From Peribacillus muralis (GTDB lineage: Bacteria; Bacillota; Bacilli; Bacillales; DSM-1321), in contig NZ_LMBV01000004.1 of assembly GCF_001439925.1 (NCBI RefSeq), forward strand, positions 115,768 through 179,767: 64,000 nt of DNA, written 5' to 3'. Positions 9,024-17,577 of the stretch are shown here, piece after piece (within the stretch, counting starts at the first letter, position 1; each line of letters begins with the position of its first letter). The translations under genes were made by a program, and so were the position numbers. The notes beneath the pieces were generated by a model. It did not search any database. It had not been told where the DNA came from and saw only the letters and a list, made by a program, of their open reading frames with translations.

Positions 9024-9225
9024 TAAAAAAGCCTCTTTCATAGAGAAAGAGGCAGAAGTTTTAGCTTCGGACCTCTCATCTCCCAGAAGTGTTTTCTGGT
9101 GGAATTAGCACCGTGCTCTGTGGATTAAGGAATCCGGCGGTGAATCCGCCCCATTTCACAATGGTATTACAGTCGGTTGCTGGGCTTCATAGGGCCTTTA
9201 TCCCTCAGCCTGCTCTTGATAAGAG
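9024..9225 (-). promoter_or_regulatory. SAM-I (S-box) riboswitch with terminator, controls mtnK-mtnA
   Basis: On the minus strand from 9225 the core reads CTCTTATCAAGAGCAGGCTG, then GAGGGA...GAAGCCCAGCAACC, the P3/P4 region, the CACGGTGCTAATTCC block, and closes with GAGATGAGAG near 9073. This is the S-box consensus in order. It is followed by a terminator stem, GCCTCTTT/AAAGAGGC (9031-9053), with a T run toward 9024, about 30 bases before mtnK. SAM binding is expected to stop transcription. Confidence 0.96.
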
Positions 9226-9297
9226 TTTATATGTTTTCTGAAATTTTAATCTTCGGGAAAATAATATCAATCTTTCAAATAGTTTGTCAATGGGAAA

Positions 9298-10080
9298 TTA
9301 ATAATGATCTGGACGGCGATCTTCAAATACCGGTATTTTGTTGCGAGCTTCGGAAATTTTCTTGAAATCCAAGGTGCCTGTCAATACTTCACTTTCCTCT
9401 CCAGCTTCACTTACGATATGACCCCAAGGATCAATGATCATCGAGTGACCGGCAAATACATTATTGCTATCCGAGCCTGAGCGATTCACGGCTACAACAT
9501 AGGCCTGGTTTTCGATGGCGCGGCTGATCAATAAGGCTCTCCAATGATCAAGCCTAGGTTTTGGCCATTCTGCGGTAATGAACAGAACTTCTGCCCCTCG
9601 GGCGGTATGGGCACGCTGCCACTCCGGAAAGCGGATGTCATAACAAATGAAACCAGCACATATTTTTTCATCAAGAGTAAATAATCCATCATTCTCGCCT
9701 GGCTGCAGGAAGTGGTGTTCATCCATCAATTGAAATAAGTGAAGCTTATCGTACTCTTTAACGAGGTTCCCATCCTTATCGATGATGACCATCGTGTTAT
9801 AGATGCCTTCTTGCGTTTTTTTTGCGACGGAGCCACCTATGATATGAATTTGGTGCTTGATTGCCATGTTTTTTAAAAATCCAATCGTCTGTTCGGCACC
9901 TTCATCAGCAATCTCATTCAATCTAGTCAAGTCGTAGCCCGTCGTCCAAAGCTCTGGTAAAATAACGATATCGGCTTCTTTGCTTACAGCTTTTTCCAAC
10001 CATTGTTCGGCATGCTGATAATTGATATCTGGTTGTCCGAACGCTATATCCATCTGGATACAAGCTATTTTCCATTTCAT
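9298..10080 (-). CDS. mtnU: Carbon-nitrogen hydrolase, omega-amidase type
   Basis: Nitrilase-superfamily amidase of 260 residues, linked in Bacillus to methionine salvage: it removes the oxoglutaramate made when MtnE uses glutamine as amino donor. The catalytic triad is visible: Glu43 in LPELW, Lys112 in YDKLHLF and Cys146 in GFICYDIRFPE. No membrane segments. It lies between the mtnK-mtnA riboswitch and the divergent mtnE, the same place as ykrU in B. subtilis. A second role as a general omega-amidase is possible. Confidence 0.9.
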   Translation of the reverse strand: MKWKIACIQMDIAFGQPDINYQHAEQWLEKAVSKEADIVILPELWTTGYDLTRLNEIADEGAEQTIGFLKNMAIKHQIHIIGGSVAKKTQEGIYNTMVIIDKDGNLVKEYDKLHLFQLMDEHHFLQPGENDGLFTLDEKICAGFICYDIRFPEWQRAHTARGAEVLFITAEWPKPRLDHWRALLISRAIENQAYVVAVNRSGSDSNNVFAGHSMIIDPWGHIVSEAGEESEVLTGTLDFKKISEARNKIPVFEDRRPDHY

Positions 10081-10180
10081 TCAATAAAACCCCCATAAGT
10101 AAAAAATTGCTTTACAAGACTATAATAAACATATATCATTTGTGACTAGAATTTCAAGAAATTTCAGAGAAGGTGAATAA

Positions 10181-11353
10181 ATGTTGCAATTCGAAAAATC
10201 GAAACAGCTTCAGGAACTTCCCAAGCAGTTTTTCGCTTCATTAGTCGCAAAGGTCCATGCAATTACTGCGCTAGGGCATGATGTCATTAACTTAGGCCAA
10301 GGAAATCCCGATCAACCGACACCTGAGCATATCGTGAAAAGTTTACAGGGTGCAGCTGAAAAAACGATCAACCATAAATATTCGCCGTTCAGGGGATATC
10401 AATATTTAAAAGATGCCGCGGCCACCTTTTACGAACGGGAATACGGCGTCAAGCTTGACCCAAATAGTGAAATAGCCATTCTCTTTGGCGGAAAAGCAGG
10501 ATTGGTTGAATTGCCTCAATGTTTATTGAATCCAGGTGATACGATTCTCATTCCAGATCCCGGCTATCCGGATTATCTTTCCGGTGTCGTTTTGGCCCAG
10601 GCTCAAATTGAACGCATGCCGTTGAAGGAAGAACATGCTTTTCTTCCCAATTACGAAGAGATACATAGAGATGTGCTTGATCAAGCAAAAATGATGTTCT
10701 TGAACTATCCGAATAATCCTACAGGCGCATCTGCAAGTGAAGATTTCTTTAATGAAACCGTATCGTATGCCAAAGAGCATTCAATTTGTGTCGTCCATGA
10801 TTTTGCTTATGGGGCAATCGGCTTCAATGGAAAAAAACCGATTAGCTTTCTCCAGGCAGAGGGGGCGAAGGATATTGGGATAGAAATATATACACTCTCG
10901 AAAACTTACAATATGGCAGGATGGAGAGTCGGCTTTGCGGTTGGCAATAAAAGTGTCATTGAAGCTCTTGAACTTTTGCAGGACCACCTTTATGTGAGCC
11001 TTTTCCCGGCGATACAGGAGGCAGCTGCGACCGCTTTGCTTGATTCCCAAGAGTGTGTAGAGGAGTTAGTGAAAGTGTATGAGAATCGGAGGAATACTTT
11101 CATAAAGGGATTACAAGACATTGGCTGGGAGGTTAAGGCACCGGAAGCATCGTTTTTTGCCTGGCTTAAAATACCACCGGGTTTCACCTCCGAGAGTTTT
11201 GCGGATCATTTATTAACCCACGCCCACGTTGCAGTGGCTGCCGGAAATGGATTTGGCGAATTTGGCGAAGGCTACGTCAGGGTCGGGCTTCTGACTTCGG
11301 AAGAACGACTGAAAGAGGCTGTCGAGCGGATACGCAAGTTAGATTTGTTTTAA
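10181..11353 (+). CDS. mtnE: Methionine salvage aminotransferase (class I/II, PLP)
   Basis: Transaminates 4-methylthio-2-oxobutyrate to methionine, the last step of the salvage cycle. The 390-residue protein is a fold-type I PLP enzyme: NLGQGNPDQPTP near residue 36 for substrate and cofactor, NYPNNPTGA near 176, and the Schiff-base lysine in LSKTYNMAGWR at Lys241. The ATG is preceded by AGAGAAGGTG. It is transcribed away from mtnU, with a 100-bp divergent promoter region between them, and is not itself preceded by an S-box. Substrate assignment rests on its position in the mtn locus. Confidence 0.92.
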   Translation: MLQFEKSKQLQELPKQFFASLVAKVHAITALGHDVINLGQGNPDQPTPEHIVKSLQGAAEKTINHKYSPFRGYQYLKDAAATFYEREYGVKLDPNSEIAILFGGKAGLVELPQCLLNPGDTILIPDPGYPDYLSGVVLAQAQIERMPLKEEHAFLPNYEEIHRDVLDQAKMMFLNYPNNPTGASASEDFFNETVSYAKEHSICVVHDFAYGAIGFNGKKPISFLQAEGAKDIGIEIYTLSKTYNMAGWRVGFAVGNKSVIEALELLQDHLYVSLFPAIQEAAATALLDSQECVEELVKVYENRRNTFIKGLQDIGWEVKAPEASFFAWLKIPPGFTSESFADHLLTHAHVAVAAGNGFGEFGEGYVRVGLLTSEERLKEAVERIRKLDLF

Positions 11354-11469
11354 CTTTAGTAAAGCCATTAAATAATTTTAAACTTATTGACAAAGTATGG
11401 ATTACATGACAGAATACAAAATAAATTCTTAATCTTTTGATACTTGAATATAACAATATATCAGCGTTT

Positions 11470-11664
11470 TCTTATTTTGAGCAGGTGGAGGGACTAGCCC
11501 GATGAAGCCCAGCAACCGACCGTAATTCCATTGTAAAATGGGGCGTTATTTATCGCCGGATTTTCTTTTTAATCCACAAGGCACGGTGCTAATTCTTGCA
11601 GCCGATTGGCTGGGAGATAAGAAGATGGCTTTTTAAAGCCTCTTCATGATGAAGGGGCTTTTGC
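11470..11664 (+). promoter_or_regulatory. SAM-I (S-box) riboswitch with terminator, controls mtnWXBD
   Basis: CTTATTTTGAGCAGGTGGAG is followed by GGGACTAGCCCGATGAAGCC, the AGCAACC block, GGCACGGTGCTAATTC, and closing GAGATAAG at 11614-11621: the S-box order. A terminator stem, AAAGCC-CTTCA against TGAAG-GGCTTT (11635-11660), follows; its T run is short. About 60 bases separate it from mtnW. The rest of the 11354-11469 gap is AT-rich and should hold the promoter. Confidence 0.95.
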
Positions 11665-11726
11665 CATTTCGAAATGTAAAGGCAATGACCTCGAGAGTTT
11701 ATTAACGTGTTATAGGAGTGAAACAG

Positions 11727-12959
11727 ATGAGCGAGATAATCGCAACTTATTTAATTCATGATTTTGATGGAAATCATGAGAAAAAAGCAGAAAGCATTGC
11801 ATTAGGTTTGACTGTGGGAACTTGGACGGACCTGCCCCAATTGGTTCAAAAGCAGCTGGAAAAACATAAGGGACGTGTCGTCTCGGTGACACCATTAGCT
11901 GAAGAAGAAAGGGCAAACCGCTACTTTGATCGTAAGGTATATCGTTCATGGATTAAAATTGCTTATCCAGCAGGGAATTTCTCTAACGATTTACCCGCAA
12001 TCCTCACGACGGTCTTCGGAAAACTGTCTTTGGACGGTGAAATTAAACTGATCGACTTGGATTTTATCGGGGATATTCACAAGGCTTTTCCTGGTCCGCA
12101 ATTTGGCATTGCAGGCATAAGGGAGAAGATTGACGTATATAATCGACCGTTGGTGATGAGCATTTTTAAAGGTGTGTTAGGACGGGATTTACCGTTTCAT
12201 AATGAGCAACTGAAGCAACAAGCATTAGGAGGTGTCGATCTTGTAAAAGATGATGAGATTCTCTTCGACCAGGCACAGACTCCATTTATTGATCGAATTA
12301 AAACCGGTAAAAGGATCTTGAATGAAGTCTATGAAACGACTGGCCATCGAACCGTTTATGCTGTCAATCTATCAGGGAAAACGTTTGAATTATTGGATAA
12401 GGCAGAGCAAGCAGCAGAAGCGGGGGCAGATGCTTTACTGTTCAATGTTCATACATATGGTTTGGATGTATTGCAGGCCTTGAGGGAACATGATCATATT
12501 AAGCTACCGATCATGGCACATCCCGCATTTAGCGGAGCTTTGGCGTCTTCGTCCTTTTATGGGATTGGTTATTCCTTATTGCTAGGTAAATTAGTAAGAC
12601 TTTCGGGTGCAGATTTGTCCTTATTCCCATCCCCTTATGGAAATGTCGCACTTGAAAAAGAGGAGACACTAGCGATTGCAAAGGCTCTGACAAAAGAAGA
12701 ACATTCGTGGAAAAAAGCCTTCCCGGTTCCTTCAGCAGGTATTCATCCAGGGATGGTCCCCGCCTTGATCAAGGATTTTGGACTGGACAGTGTCATCAAT
12801 GCCGGAGGCGGAATCCACGGACATCCTGACGGAGCACAGGGCGGGGCCAGAGCTTTCCGTTCTGCTGTGGAAGCTGTTCTTGCCGGAAAGGACTTATCTG
12901 AGGCGGCAGCAAATGAAGAAGCTCTCAAAAAAGCGCTGGTGTTATGGGGAGGCCTGTAA
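11727..12959 (+). CDS. mtnW: 2,3-diketo-5-methylthiopentyl-1-phosphate enolase (RuBisCO-like protein)
   Basis: A RuBisCO form IV homologue that enolises diketomethylthiopentyl phosphate and does not fix CO2. The large-subunit fold runs the full 410 residues. [11 protein letters not shown] (around residue 171-181) carries the lysine and acidic residues that hold Mg2+, and [10 protein letters not shown] near 337 and the [11 protein letters not shown] phosphate-binding loop near 361 follow. I chose ATG 11727 because AGGAG lies 8 bases upstream; GTG 11718 overlaps that site. It is the first gene of mtnW-X-B-D, with mtnX starting 5 bases after its stop. Confidence 0.95.
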   Translation: MSEIIATYLIHDFDGNHEKKAESIALGLTVGTWTDLPQLVQKQLEKHKGRVVSVTPLAEEERANRYFDRKVYRSWIKIAYPAGNFSNDLPAILTTVFGKLSLDGEIKLIDLDFIGDIHKAFPGPQFGIAGIREKIDVYNRPLVMSIFKGVLGRDLPFHNEQLKQQALGGVDLVKDDEILFDQAQTPFIDRIKTGKRILNEVYETTGHRTVYAVNLSGKTFELLDKAEQAAEAGADALLFNVHTYGLDVLQALREHDHIKLPIMAHPAFSGALASSSFYGIGYSLLLGKLVRLSGADLSLFPSPYGNVALEKEETLAIAKALTKEEHSWKKAFPVPSAGIHPGMVPALIKDFGLDSVINAGGGIHGHPDGAQGGARAFRSAVEAVLAGKDLSEAAANEEALKKALVLWGGL

Positions 12960-12964
12960 GACTG

Positions 12965-13624
12965 ATGAAACCGATCATTTTTTGTGATTTCGACGGAACG
13001 ATAACGAACACGGACAATATCATCTCCATTATGAAAAAATTCGCTCCCCCTGAATGGGAAAAGTTGAAGGATGACGTACTTCAGCAAAAAATCAGTATAT
13101 CCTCCGGGGTCGGAGAAATGTTTTCCCTGCTTGATAGTGGCTTGAAGGCGGATATCATCCAATTTGTGAAGGAGACAGCACAAATACGGCCTGGGTTCCG
13201 TGATTTCGTAGAGTATGCGAAACAAGCTGGAATTCCTTTATATATCGTAAGCGGAGGCATGGATTTTTTCATTGATCCGCTATTAAATGACATCTTTCCC
13301 ACAGGTGCTGTCTTTTGTAACAATGCCCACTTTGATAAGCAAAAGATTTATATCGAGTGGCCATATGCTTGTGATGATCAATGCGGTAATGAGTGCGGCT
13401 GCTGTAAGCCATCGATTATGAGGCAAATAGCAGGTGCGGATGACTTCACGTATGTGATTGGCGATTCCGTGACTGATTTTGAAGCGGCAAAACAGGCGGG
13501 TTTTGTCATAGCCCGTGATATATTGCTCGAGAAATGCATAAGTGAAGGGCTGCCGCATCAGGGGTTTGAAACGTTCTATGATGTATTGGATATTTTAAAG
13601 CAGCGTGAGGAGGTAAAAGCGTGA
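12965..13624 (+). CDS. mtnX: 2-hydroxy-3-keto-5-methylthiopentenyl-1-phosphate phosphatase
   Basis: HAD-superfamily phosphatase acting on the MtnW product to give the acireductone. Motif I is CDFDGTIT with Asp8 and Asp10; motif II is the IVSGG region near residue 86; motif IV is [16 protein letters not shown] near 168. The ~219-residue length is normal. A cysteine-rich patch, [12 protein letters not shown], near residues 137-148 is notable and may bind metal. I chose ATG 12965; its ribosome binding site GGGGAGG lies inside the end of mtnW. Its stop overlaps the GTG start of mtnB by four bases, pointing to translational coupling. Confidence 0.94.
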   Translation: MKPIIFCDFDGTITNTDNIISIMKKFAPPEWEKLKDDVLQQKISISSGVGEMFSLLDSGLKADIIQFVKETAQIRPGFRDFVEYAKQAGIPLYIVSGGMDFFIDPLLNDIFPTGAVFCNNAHFDKQKIYIEWPYACDDQCGNECGCCKPSIMRQIAGADDFTYVIGDSVTDFEAAKQAGFVIARDILLEKCISEGLPHQGFETFYDVLDILKQREEVKA

Positions 13625-14250
13625 ACACCGATACGAAGGAGTGGCGGGAGCTAGCGGAAATCAAAGCAGAACTGGCCGAACGGGATTGGTTTATGGGAAC
13701 AAGCGGAAACCTTTCAATCCGCGAGACCGATAGTCCAACCTTTTATATTACGGCAAGCGGTAAGGATAAGCGAAAGCAATCTGATTCCGATTTTTTATTG
13801 GTGGATTTAAAAGGAAGCCCCGTCGAAGAGACGGAGCTAAGGCCATCAGCTGAAACATTACTTCATACCGTCATTTACGGAAAAACCAAAGCGAATTGCG
13901 TGCTTCATGTCCATACAGTCGAAAATAATGTAGTGTCCGAATTGTACGGAGGTGAAGGTTCCGTAACTTTTCGGAATCATGAAATCATTAAAGCGACAGG
14001 GAGATGGGATGAGGATTCGGAATTCCAAATTCCAATCATCTATAATCATGCGGACATTCCGCTGTTAGCCGAGAAATTCAATCAGCATGTTCAAGAAGAT
14101 TCCGGTGCGGTGCTCATTCGCAATCATGGGATCACGGTTTGGGGCAAAAGCGGCCTCGAAGCAAAAAGGATATTGGAAGCTTGTGAATTTTTATTTCAAT
14201 ATCAATTGCTGCTAAAATCACAACGGGCAATTATCCATTCTGTAAGATAA
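13621..14250 (+). CDS. mtnB: Methylthioribulose-1-phosphate dehydratase
   Basis: Class II aldolase-type zinc enzyme that dehydrates methylthioribulose-1-phosphate to the diketone used by MtnW. It has 209 residues, full length. GTSGNLSIR near residue 23 binds phosphate, HVHTVE near 97 gives two zinc histidines, and RNHGITVWG near 173 gives the third. The GTG start overlaps the mtnX stop (GTGA) with GAGGAGG about ten bases upstream. Third gene in the S-box operon. Confidence 0.94.
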   Translation: MNTDTKEWRELAEIKAELAERDWFMGTSGNLSIRETDSPTFYITASGKDKRKQSDSDFLLVDLKGSPVEETELRPSAETLLHTVIYGKTKANCVLHVHTVENNVVSELYGGEGSVTFRNHEIIKATGRWDEDSEFQIPIIYNHADIPLLAEKFNQHVQEDSGAVLIRNHGITVWGKSGLEAKRILEACEFLFQYQLLLKSQRAIIHSVR

Positions 14251-14274
14251 AACTAGATTGAGGAGGAATGAAGG

Positions 14275-14808
14275 ATGGCGACAATTAGATTTCATGAAAC
14301 AAACGAGGTTATTGAAAACGGTGAACAGGTAAAAAGTTTTTTAGCAACACAAGGGGTAATATATGAACAATGGGATATATCGAAATTACCGGCACATCTA
14401 GTCGAAAAATACAATTTAACGGATGCGGATAAGGAGGAAATTCTATCAGCGTTCCAAACGGAGATAACGGAAATTTCCGAAAGAAGAGGGTATAAAGCCA
14501 ATGATATAATCACCTTATCGGATGCTACCCCGAATTTGGATCAAATGCTAGAAAACTTTAAGCAGGAACACCATCATGAAGATGATGAAGTGCGTTTCAT
14601 AGCAGGAGGAACGAGTATCTTTGCCATTGAAGGAACCGAAGAACGGTGGTTTGATGTACGGCTTAACCCAGGAGACCTAATTAGCGTACCAGAATCAACA
14701 AGACACTATTTCACGTTGGCAGAAGATAGGAAAACGGTTGCTGTCCGGATTTTCGTTACAAAAGCAGGGTGGGTGCCGATTTACGATAAAGATGAAGTTC
14801 AAGCATGA
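14275..14808 (+). CDS. mtnD: Acireductone dioxygenase
   Basis: Cupin metalloenzyme that oxidises acireductone to 4-methylthio-2-oxobutyrate and formate with iron, the product then going to MtnE. The 177-residue protein carries the metal-ligand pattern H-x-H-xxx-E as His99, His101, Glu105, and the fourth ligand His144 in STRHYF. GAGGAGG precedes the ATG. Last gene of mtnW-X-B-D, 24 bases after mtnB, with a terminator immediately downstream. With mtnA, K, B, W, X, D and E all present the salvage cycle is complete apart from the nucleosidase. Confidence 0.95.
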   Translation: MATIRFHETNEVIENGEQVKSFLATQGVIYEQWDISKLPAHLVEKYNLTDADKEEILSAFQTEITEISERRGYKANDIITLSDATPNLDQMLENFKQEHHHEDDEVRFIAGGTSIFAIEGTEERWFDVRLNPGDLISVPESTRHYFTLAEDRKTVAVRIFVTKAGWVPIYDKDEVQA

Positions 14809-14818
14809 ACAATCCTGT

Positions 14819-14848
14819 AAAACCAGCCTATCGGCTGGTTTTATTGTT
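14819..14848 (+). terminator. Terminator of the mtnWXBD operon
   Basis: AAAACCAGCC and GGCTGGTTTT arms with a 4-base loop and a T tail, 10 bases after the mtnD stop. Confidence 0.85.
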
Positions 14849-14974
14849 CTTACTGTCTGAAGCCGCGGTTTAGCTCATTCCTTTGTTTCCATCCGTTTTA
14901 GCTTGGCATTTCTGGAGTTCCACTTTTTTAATCTTCCGCGTATGGGCGAATATTGTTTAAAATCATATATACTT

Positions 14975-15290
14975 TCGTCCCATGGCTAGCAACGGCCGCT
15001 TTAAACTATCATTCTTCATTTCTACCTGTTTCAATACCTAAGCTAATTTCACCTGAGTAGGCGTTACATTGTCTTTTTCTTTAAACCAACCTGAATTGCG
15101 TTGACGATTGATCCATTTATCCATTATGGAAGTAGTCAGGTCGTACTCTCTAATGATGTCGTTTTACATTTAGATATAGTTGTCATTTATTGTTTAAATC
15201 CGTTGGTCAATGTTCGGCTTAACGTATGTTTTCTGAGCCTACTTGACCTTAATATACCTATTTAACTTAGTGTAGACGATTTAAAATATA
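14975..15290 (-). mobile_element. Second decayed IS3-family remnant (OrfA plus start of OrfB)
   Basis: On the minus strand the sequence reads IIREYDLTTSIMDKWINRQR, then NSGWFKEKDNVTP and, after a stop, LKQVEMKNDSLKR-LLAMGRK. These are the DNA-binding helix-turn-helix and leucine-zipper end of an IS3/IS150-type OrfA. A few OrfB-like residues follow. Stops and frameshifts break it and most of OrfB is gone. It is related to the remnant at 4940-5540 but has decayed independently. The gap 14849-15650 holds this, a repeat copy, a hairpin and no gene. Confidence 0.65.
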
Positions 15291-15340
15291 AACCTCAAAA
15301 ACTGTGGATTAAAGGAGTCCTTCTAATTGTTAAAACTGAG

Positions 15341-15455
15341 TGGATTGGAGCGGGTGTGCGACACTCCTGCGGGAAATGCGGTTAAGGGGAGCGCAAGCGC
15401 CGAAGAGGATCCCGGACCGCCCGCGGAAAGGGAGCGCCTGTAGTGGAAATCAACG
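15341..15455 (+). repeat. Dispersed intergenic repeat, copy 2
   Basis: Blocks in family order: TGGATTGGAGCGGGTG, GCGACACTCCTGCGGGAAAT, a GGAGCGCAAGCGCC hairpin, GACCGCCCGCGGAAAG and CGCCTGTAGTGGAAATCAAC. Like copy 1 it sits next to an IS3 remnant. Confidence 0.8.
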
Positions 15456-15539
15456 CTAAGTACACCAACACAAAACATCGTTAAAATAGTACACATTCAT
15501 AAAAAAACTCGATGAAAATCGTATTTTTCTACATTCTAA

Positions 15540-15566
15540 AACCAGCTTGCGTACTGGTTTTTTTAT
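15540..15566 (+). terminator. Possible orphan terminator before the CobW-type gene
   Basis: AACCAG and CTGGTT arms are followed by seven T. No gene ends nearby upstream, so it may be part of a leader, or left from lost sequence. Confidence 0.45.
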
Positions 15567-15650
15567 CTGGTCTTGGCAAGTGCTTATGCAGGATAAGTAT
15601 GATAAAATTTAACGGAAGTAAATATAATTGGATCATGGGAGCAGATGTGA

Positions 15651-16577
15651 ATGAAAACAACTGAAGTCTACATATTAGGCGGATTTCTCGGCAGCGGGAA
15701 AACGACGCTTCTACGAAATATATTAAAACAGGAAAGTGAAGCGGGCAGAAAAGTGGCCGTGCTTTTAAATGAGCTTGGCAGCATATCGGTAGACAGCAGC
15801 CTGATTGGAGATGAAGTGCCTCTGAAGGAGCTGTTTGACGGATGCATCTGCTGCACCATTCAAGATAAGCTGGAGGTCCAGCTTCATGAGCTGCTAACCG
15901 AAAACGACCTGGATGCCGTTTATATCGAAACGACAGGTGCGGCGCATCCCGTGGAAGTACTCGATGGCATCATGTCCCCGCTTTTCGCTAAAAGGCTGGT
16001 GTATAAAGGAATCATAACGGTTGTCGATCTATTGAGGTGGCGCGATAGGGAGGAGTTGTCTCCGCAGCTGCGCCAGTTGCTTGCTGAACAAATTCATCAT
16101 GCCGATTTCATATTGTTGAATAAAGCGGATCTAGTGAGCGAGATGGAGGCGGCTCAGCTCATTTACTCGATACAAGCACTGAATAGCGATGCCGTCTGTT
16201 TATTGACAGAGTATGCAGCAGTGTCCTTGTTGTCGTTACAACAGATGCAAACAAAACGGCATAAGGGACATGAAAAACTTGATGTCCACGATCATCTGCA
16301 TTTAACGGCTGTCGTTCATACGTTTGAAAGGTCCGTGAACTTAACTGATTTTGAAGATTGGCTTAGGTCCCTTCCGGAAACGGTTTATCGAATGAAAGGA
16401 TACATTTCCTTTACCCATTCACAATATCCCCACTTATTCCAATACTCCTATGGAATGCCGATGTACATGAATGAAATGATGAAAATGCCATTGAATATCG
16501 TCATCATCGGGGAAAAGCTGGACAGGGAGATCATGATCGCTCAGTTGGAAGCTTTGGAAGCGAAAGCGGCCCACTAG
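15651..16577 (+). CDS. CobW/COG0523-family GTPase, putative metal chaperone
   Basis: G3E-family P-loop GTPase of 308 residues. The Walker A loop is GGFLGSGKTT at 10-19, the family metal motif CxCC is GCICC with Cys65, Cys67 and Cys68, the Walker B/switch region contains YIETTGAAHP near 112, and NKADL is the guanine-specificity motif near 160. A His-rich stretch follows the GTPase domain (RHKGHEKLDVHDHLHL), and a CobW C-terminal domain (VHTFERSV onward) completes it. Such proteins deliver zinc or other metals to client enzymes, often under zinc starvation; I see no Zur box upstream, so the metal is not decided. Spacing to a weak GGGAG site is long. Confidence 0.88.
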   Translation: MKTTEVYILGGFLGSGKTTLLRNILKQESEAGRKVAVLLNELGSISVDSSLIGDEVPLKELFDGCICCTIQDKLEVQLHELLTENDLDAVYIETTGAAHPVEVLDGIMSPLFAKRLVYKGIITVVDLLRWRDREELSPQLRQLLAEQIHHADFILLNKADLVSEMEAAQLIYSIQALNSDAVCLLTEYAAVSLLSLQQMQTKRHKGHEKLDVHDHLHLTAVVHTFERSVNLTDFEDWLRSLPETVYRMKGYISFTHSQYPHLFQYSYGMPMYMNEMMKMPLNIVIIGEKLDREIMIAQLEALEAKAAH

Positions 16578-16642
16578 ATGTTTACCGCCGATTGAAAGAG
16601 GGAATTCTAAAACCAGACTTTCTTATCAAGGAGGCGGTATAC

Positions 16643-16810
16643 ATGCCATGGAATAAGAACGATTATCCAGATTCAATGAAGAATCTAGATAAAGAGGTCA
16701 GGGAAAAGGCAATAGAAATCGCAAATGCATTATTGGATGAAGGATATGAGGATGGGAAAGCCATTCCGATTGCCATAGATCGGGCAAAAAAGTCTGTGGG
16801 AAATGATTGA
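16643..16810 (+). CDS. Small conserved protein resembling the N-terminus of YdaT
   Basis: The ATG at 16643 follows AAGGAGG by nine bases and gives 55 residues beginning MPWNKNDYPDSMKNLDKEVR; an ATG at 16592 has no such site. The pattern of a tryptophan near the start, YPDSMKNL, then KAIEIANALLDEGYEDGKAIPIA resembles, from memory, the first part of B. subtilis YdaT and related short stress-associated proteins. Soluble, charged, no cysteines. It follows the CobW-type gene by 65 bases and ends at a strong terminator. Function unknown. Confidence 0.75.
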   Translation: MPWNKNDYPDSMKNLDKEVREKAIEIANALLDEGYEDGKAIPIAIDRAKKSVGND

Positions 16811-16849
16811 AAAAACGGTCAGACCCATTTAGGGGTCTGACCGTTTTTT
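16811..16849. terminator. Bidirectional terminator
   Basis: AAAAACGGTCAGACCC and GGGTCTGACCGTTTTTT form a 15-base stem flanked by A and T runs, between two converging genes. It reaches the stop codon of the zinc-ribbon gene. Confidence 0.9.
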
Positions 16850-17099
16850 ATTGTTGCAAGCCAAATGCTGCAAATGTTTTTTCGTCTTCAATTAAACCGC
16901 AAGCAGCACATTGTACCCGGACCTCTGGACCATTATAGGCTAGATGGAAAGGTTGAAGAGCATCGTTAGAATATTGTTCAACAATCTCTCCGGATTGTGG
17001 GTCCTTTTTAATGGGTGTCGGTATTTGCTGAATGAGATTGAAGCGAGATTTATTTGTCCGGCAATTCGGACAGCGGTATACTTGAGACAGTGTACTCAC
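16848..17099 (-). CDS. Small zinc-ribbon protein
   Basis: Eighty-three residues with two CxxC knuckles, CPNC at residues 10-13 and CAAC near 64-67, separated by about 50 residues: a zinc-ribbon layout. Between them lies a short soluble segment with IPTPIKKDP and an aromatic stretch. No membrane segment or signal. I do not recognise a named family. It converges on the preceding gene through a shared terminator and diverges from the small gene at 17200. Confidence 0.75.
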   Translation of the reverse strand: MSTLSQVYRCPNCRTNKSRFNLIQQIPTPIKKDPQSGEIVEQYSNDALQPFHLAYNGPEVRVQCAACGLIEDEKTFAAFGLQQ

Positions 17100-17199
17100 T
17101 CCTTTGTAGGGTTTTTAAAGCATGTACCGTATTAGTAAAATAGTCTTTACAAACTTGACAGGTAATATGTATAAATTAGTAAGGGATGGAAGAGATAAT

Positions 17200-17466
17200 A
17201 TGAAGGATACAGGTAAGCAGGAAGCATTATTGCAAGCATATTTAAGCATTTGGAATAATCGCAAGGTGACTGATGGAGGAGGAGGGGATGTATTATCGGA
17301 ACTCATCCGCCGGGAGCTTTTGGATGAAAATGCACATCCGCGTGCCCGCAAGCCTCCACTCGAGAAGTTTTACCTTTGTATTAAACGAGTAATGGAATCA
17401 TCGCTTTCGGAAGATAAGAAAAACGCTCTCATCATCGTTTATATTGATGAACTGGAAAGACTATGA
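17200..17466 (+). CDS. Hypothetical protein of 88 residues
   Basis: I chose the ATG at 17200 because GGAAGAG lies six bases upstream; an ATG at 17122 in the same frame overlaps the likely promoter region of the divergent zinc-ribbon gene. The product begins MKDTGKQEALLQAYLSIWNN, has a Gly stretch (GGGGD near 27), then a charged helical C-terminal part with a single Cys. No signal or membrane segment. Family not recognised. Codon use fits the neighbouring core genes, so it is probably real. Confidence 0.6.
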   Translation: MKDTGKQEALLQAYLSIWNNRKVTDGGGGDVLSELIRRELLDENAHPRARKPPLEKFYLCIKRVMESSLSEDKKNALIIVYIDELERL

Positions 17467-17577
17467 GTCCGATCCGCAAAAGCTTGTTAGTAAAATTTCT
17501 TATCTGCTTCATACTTTTTTCACAATTCATTGTTAAAATTTCCAAAAATAGATATTTCATGAATAAGGAGCTTACAT

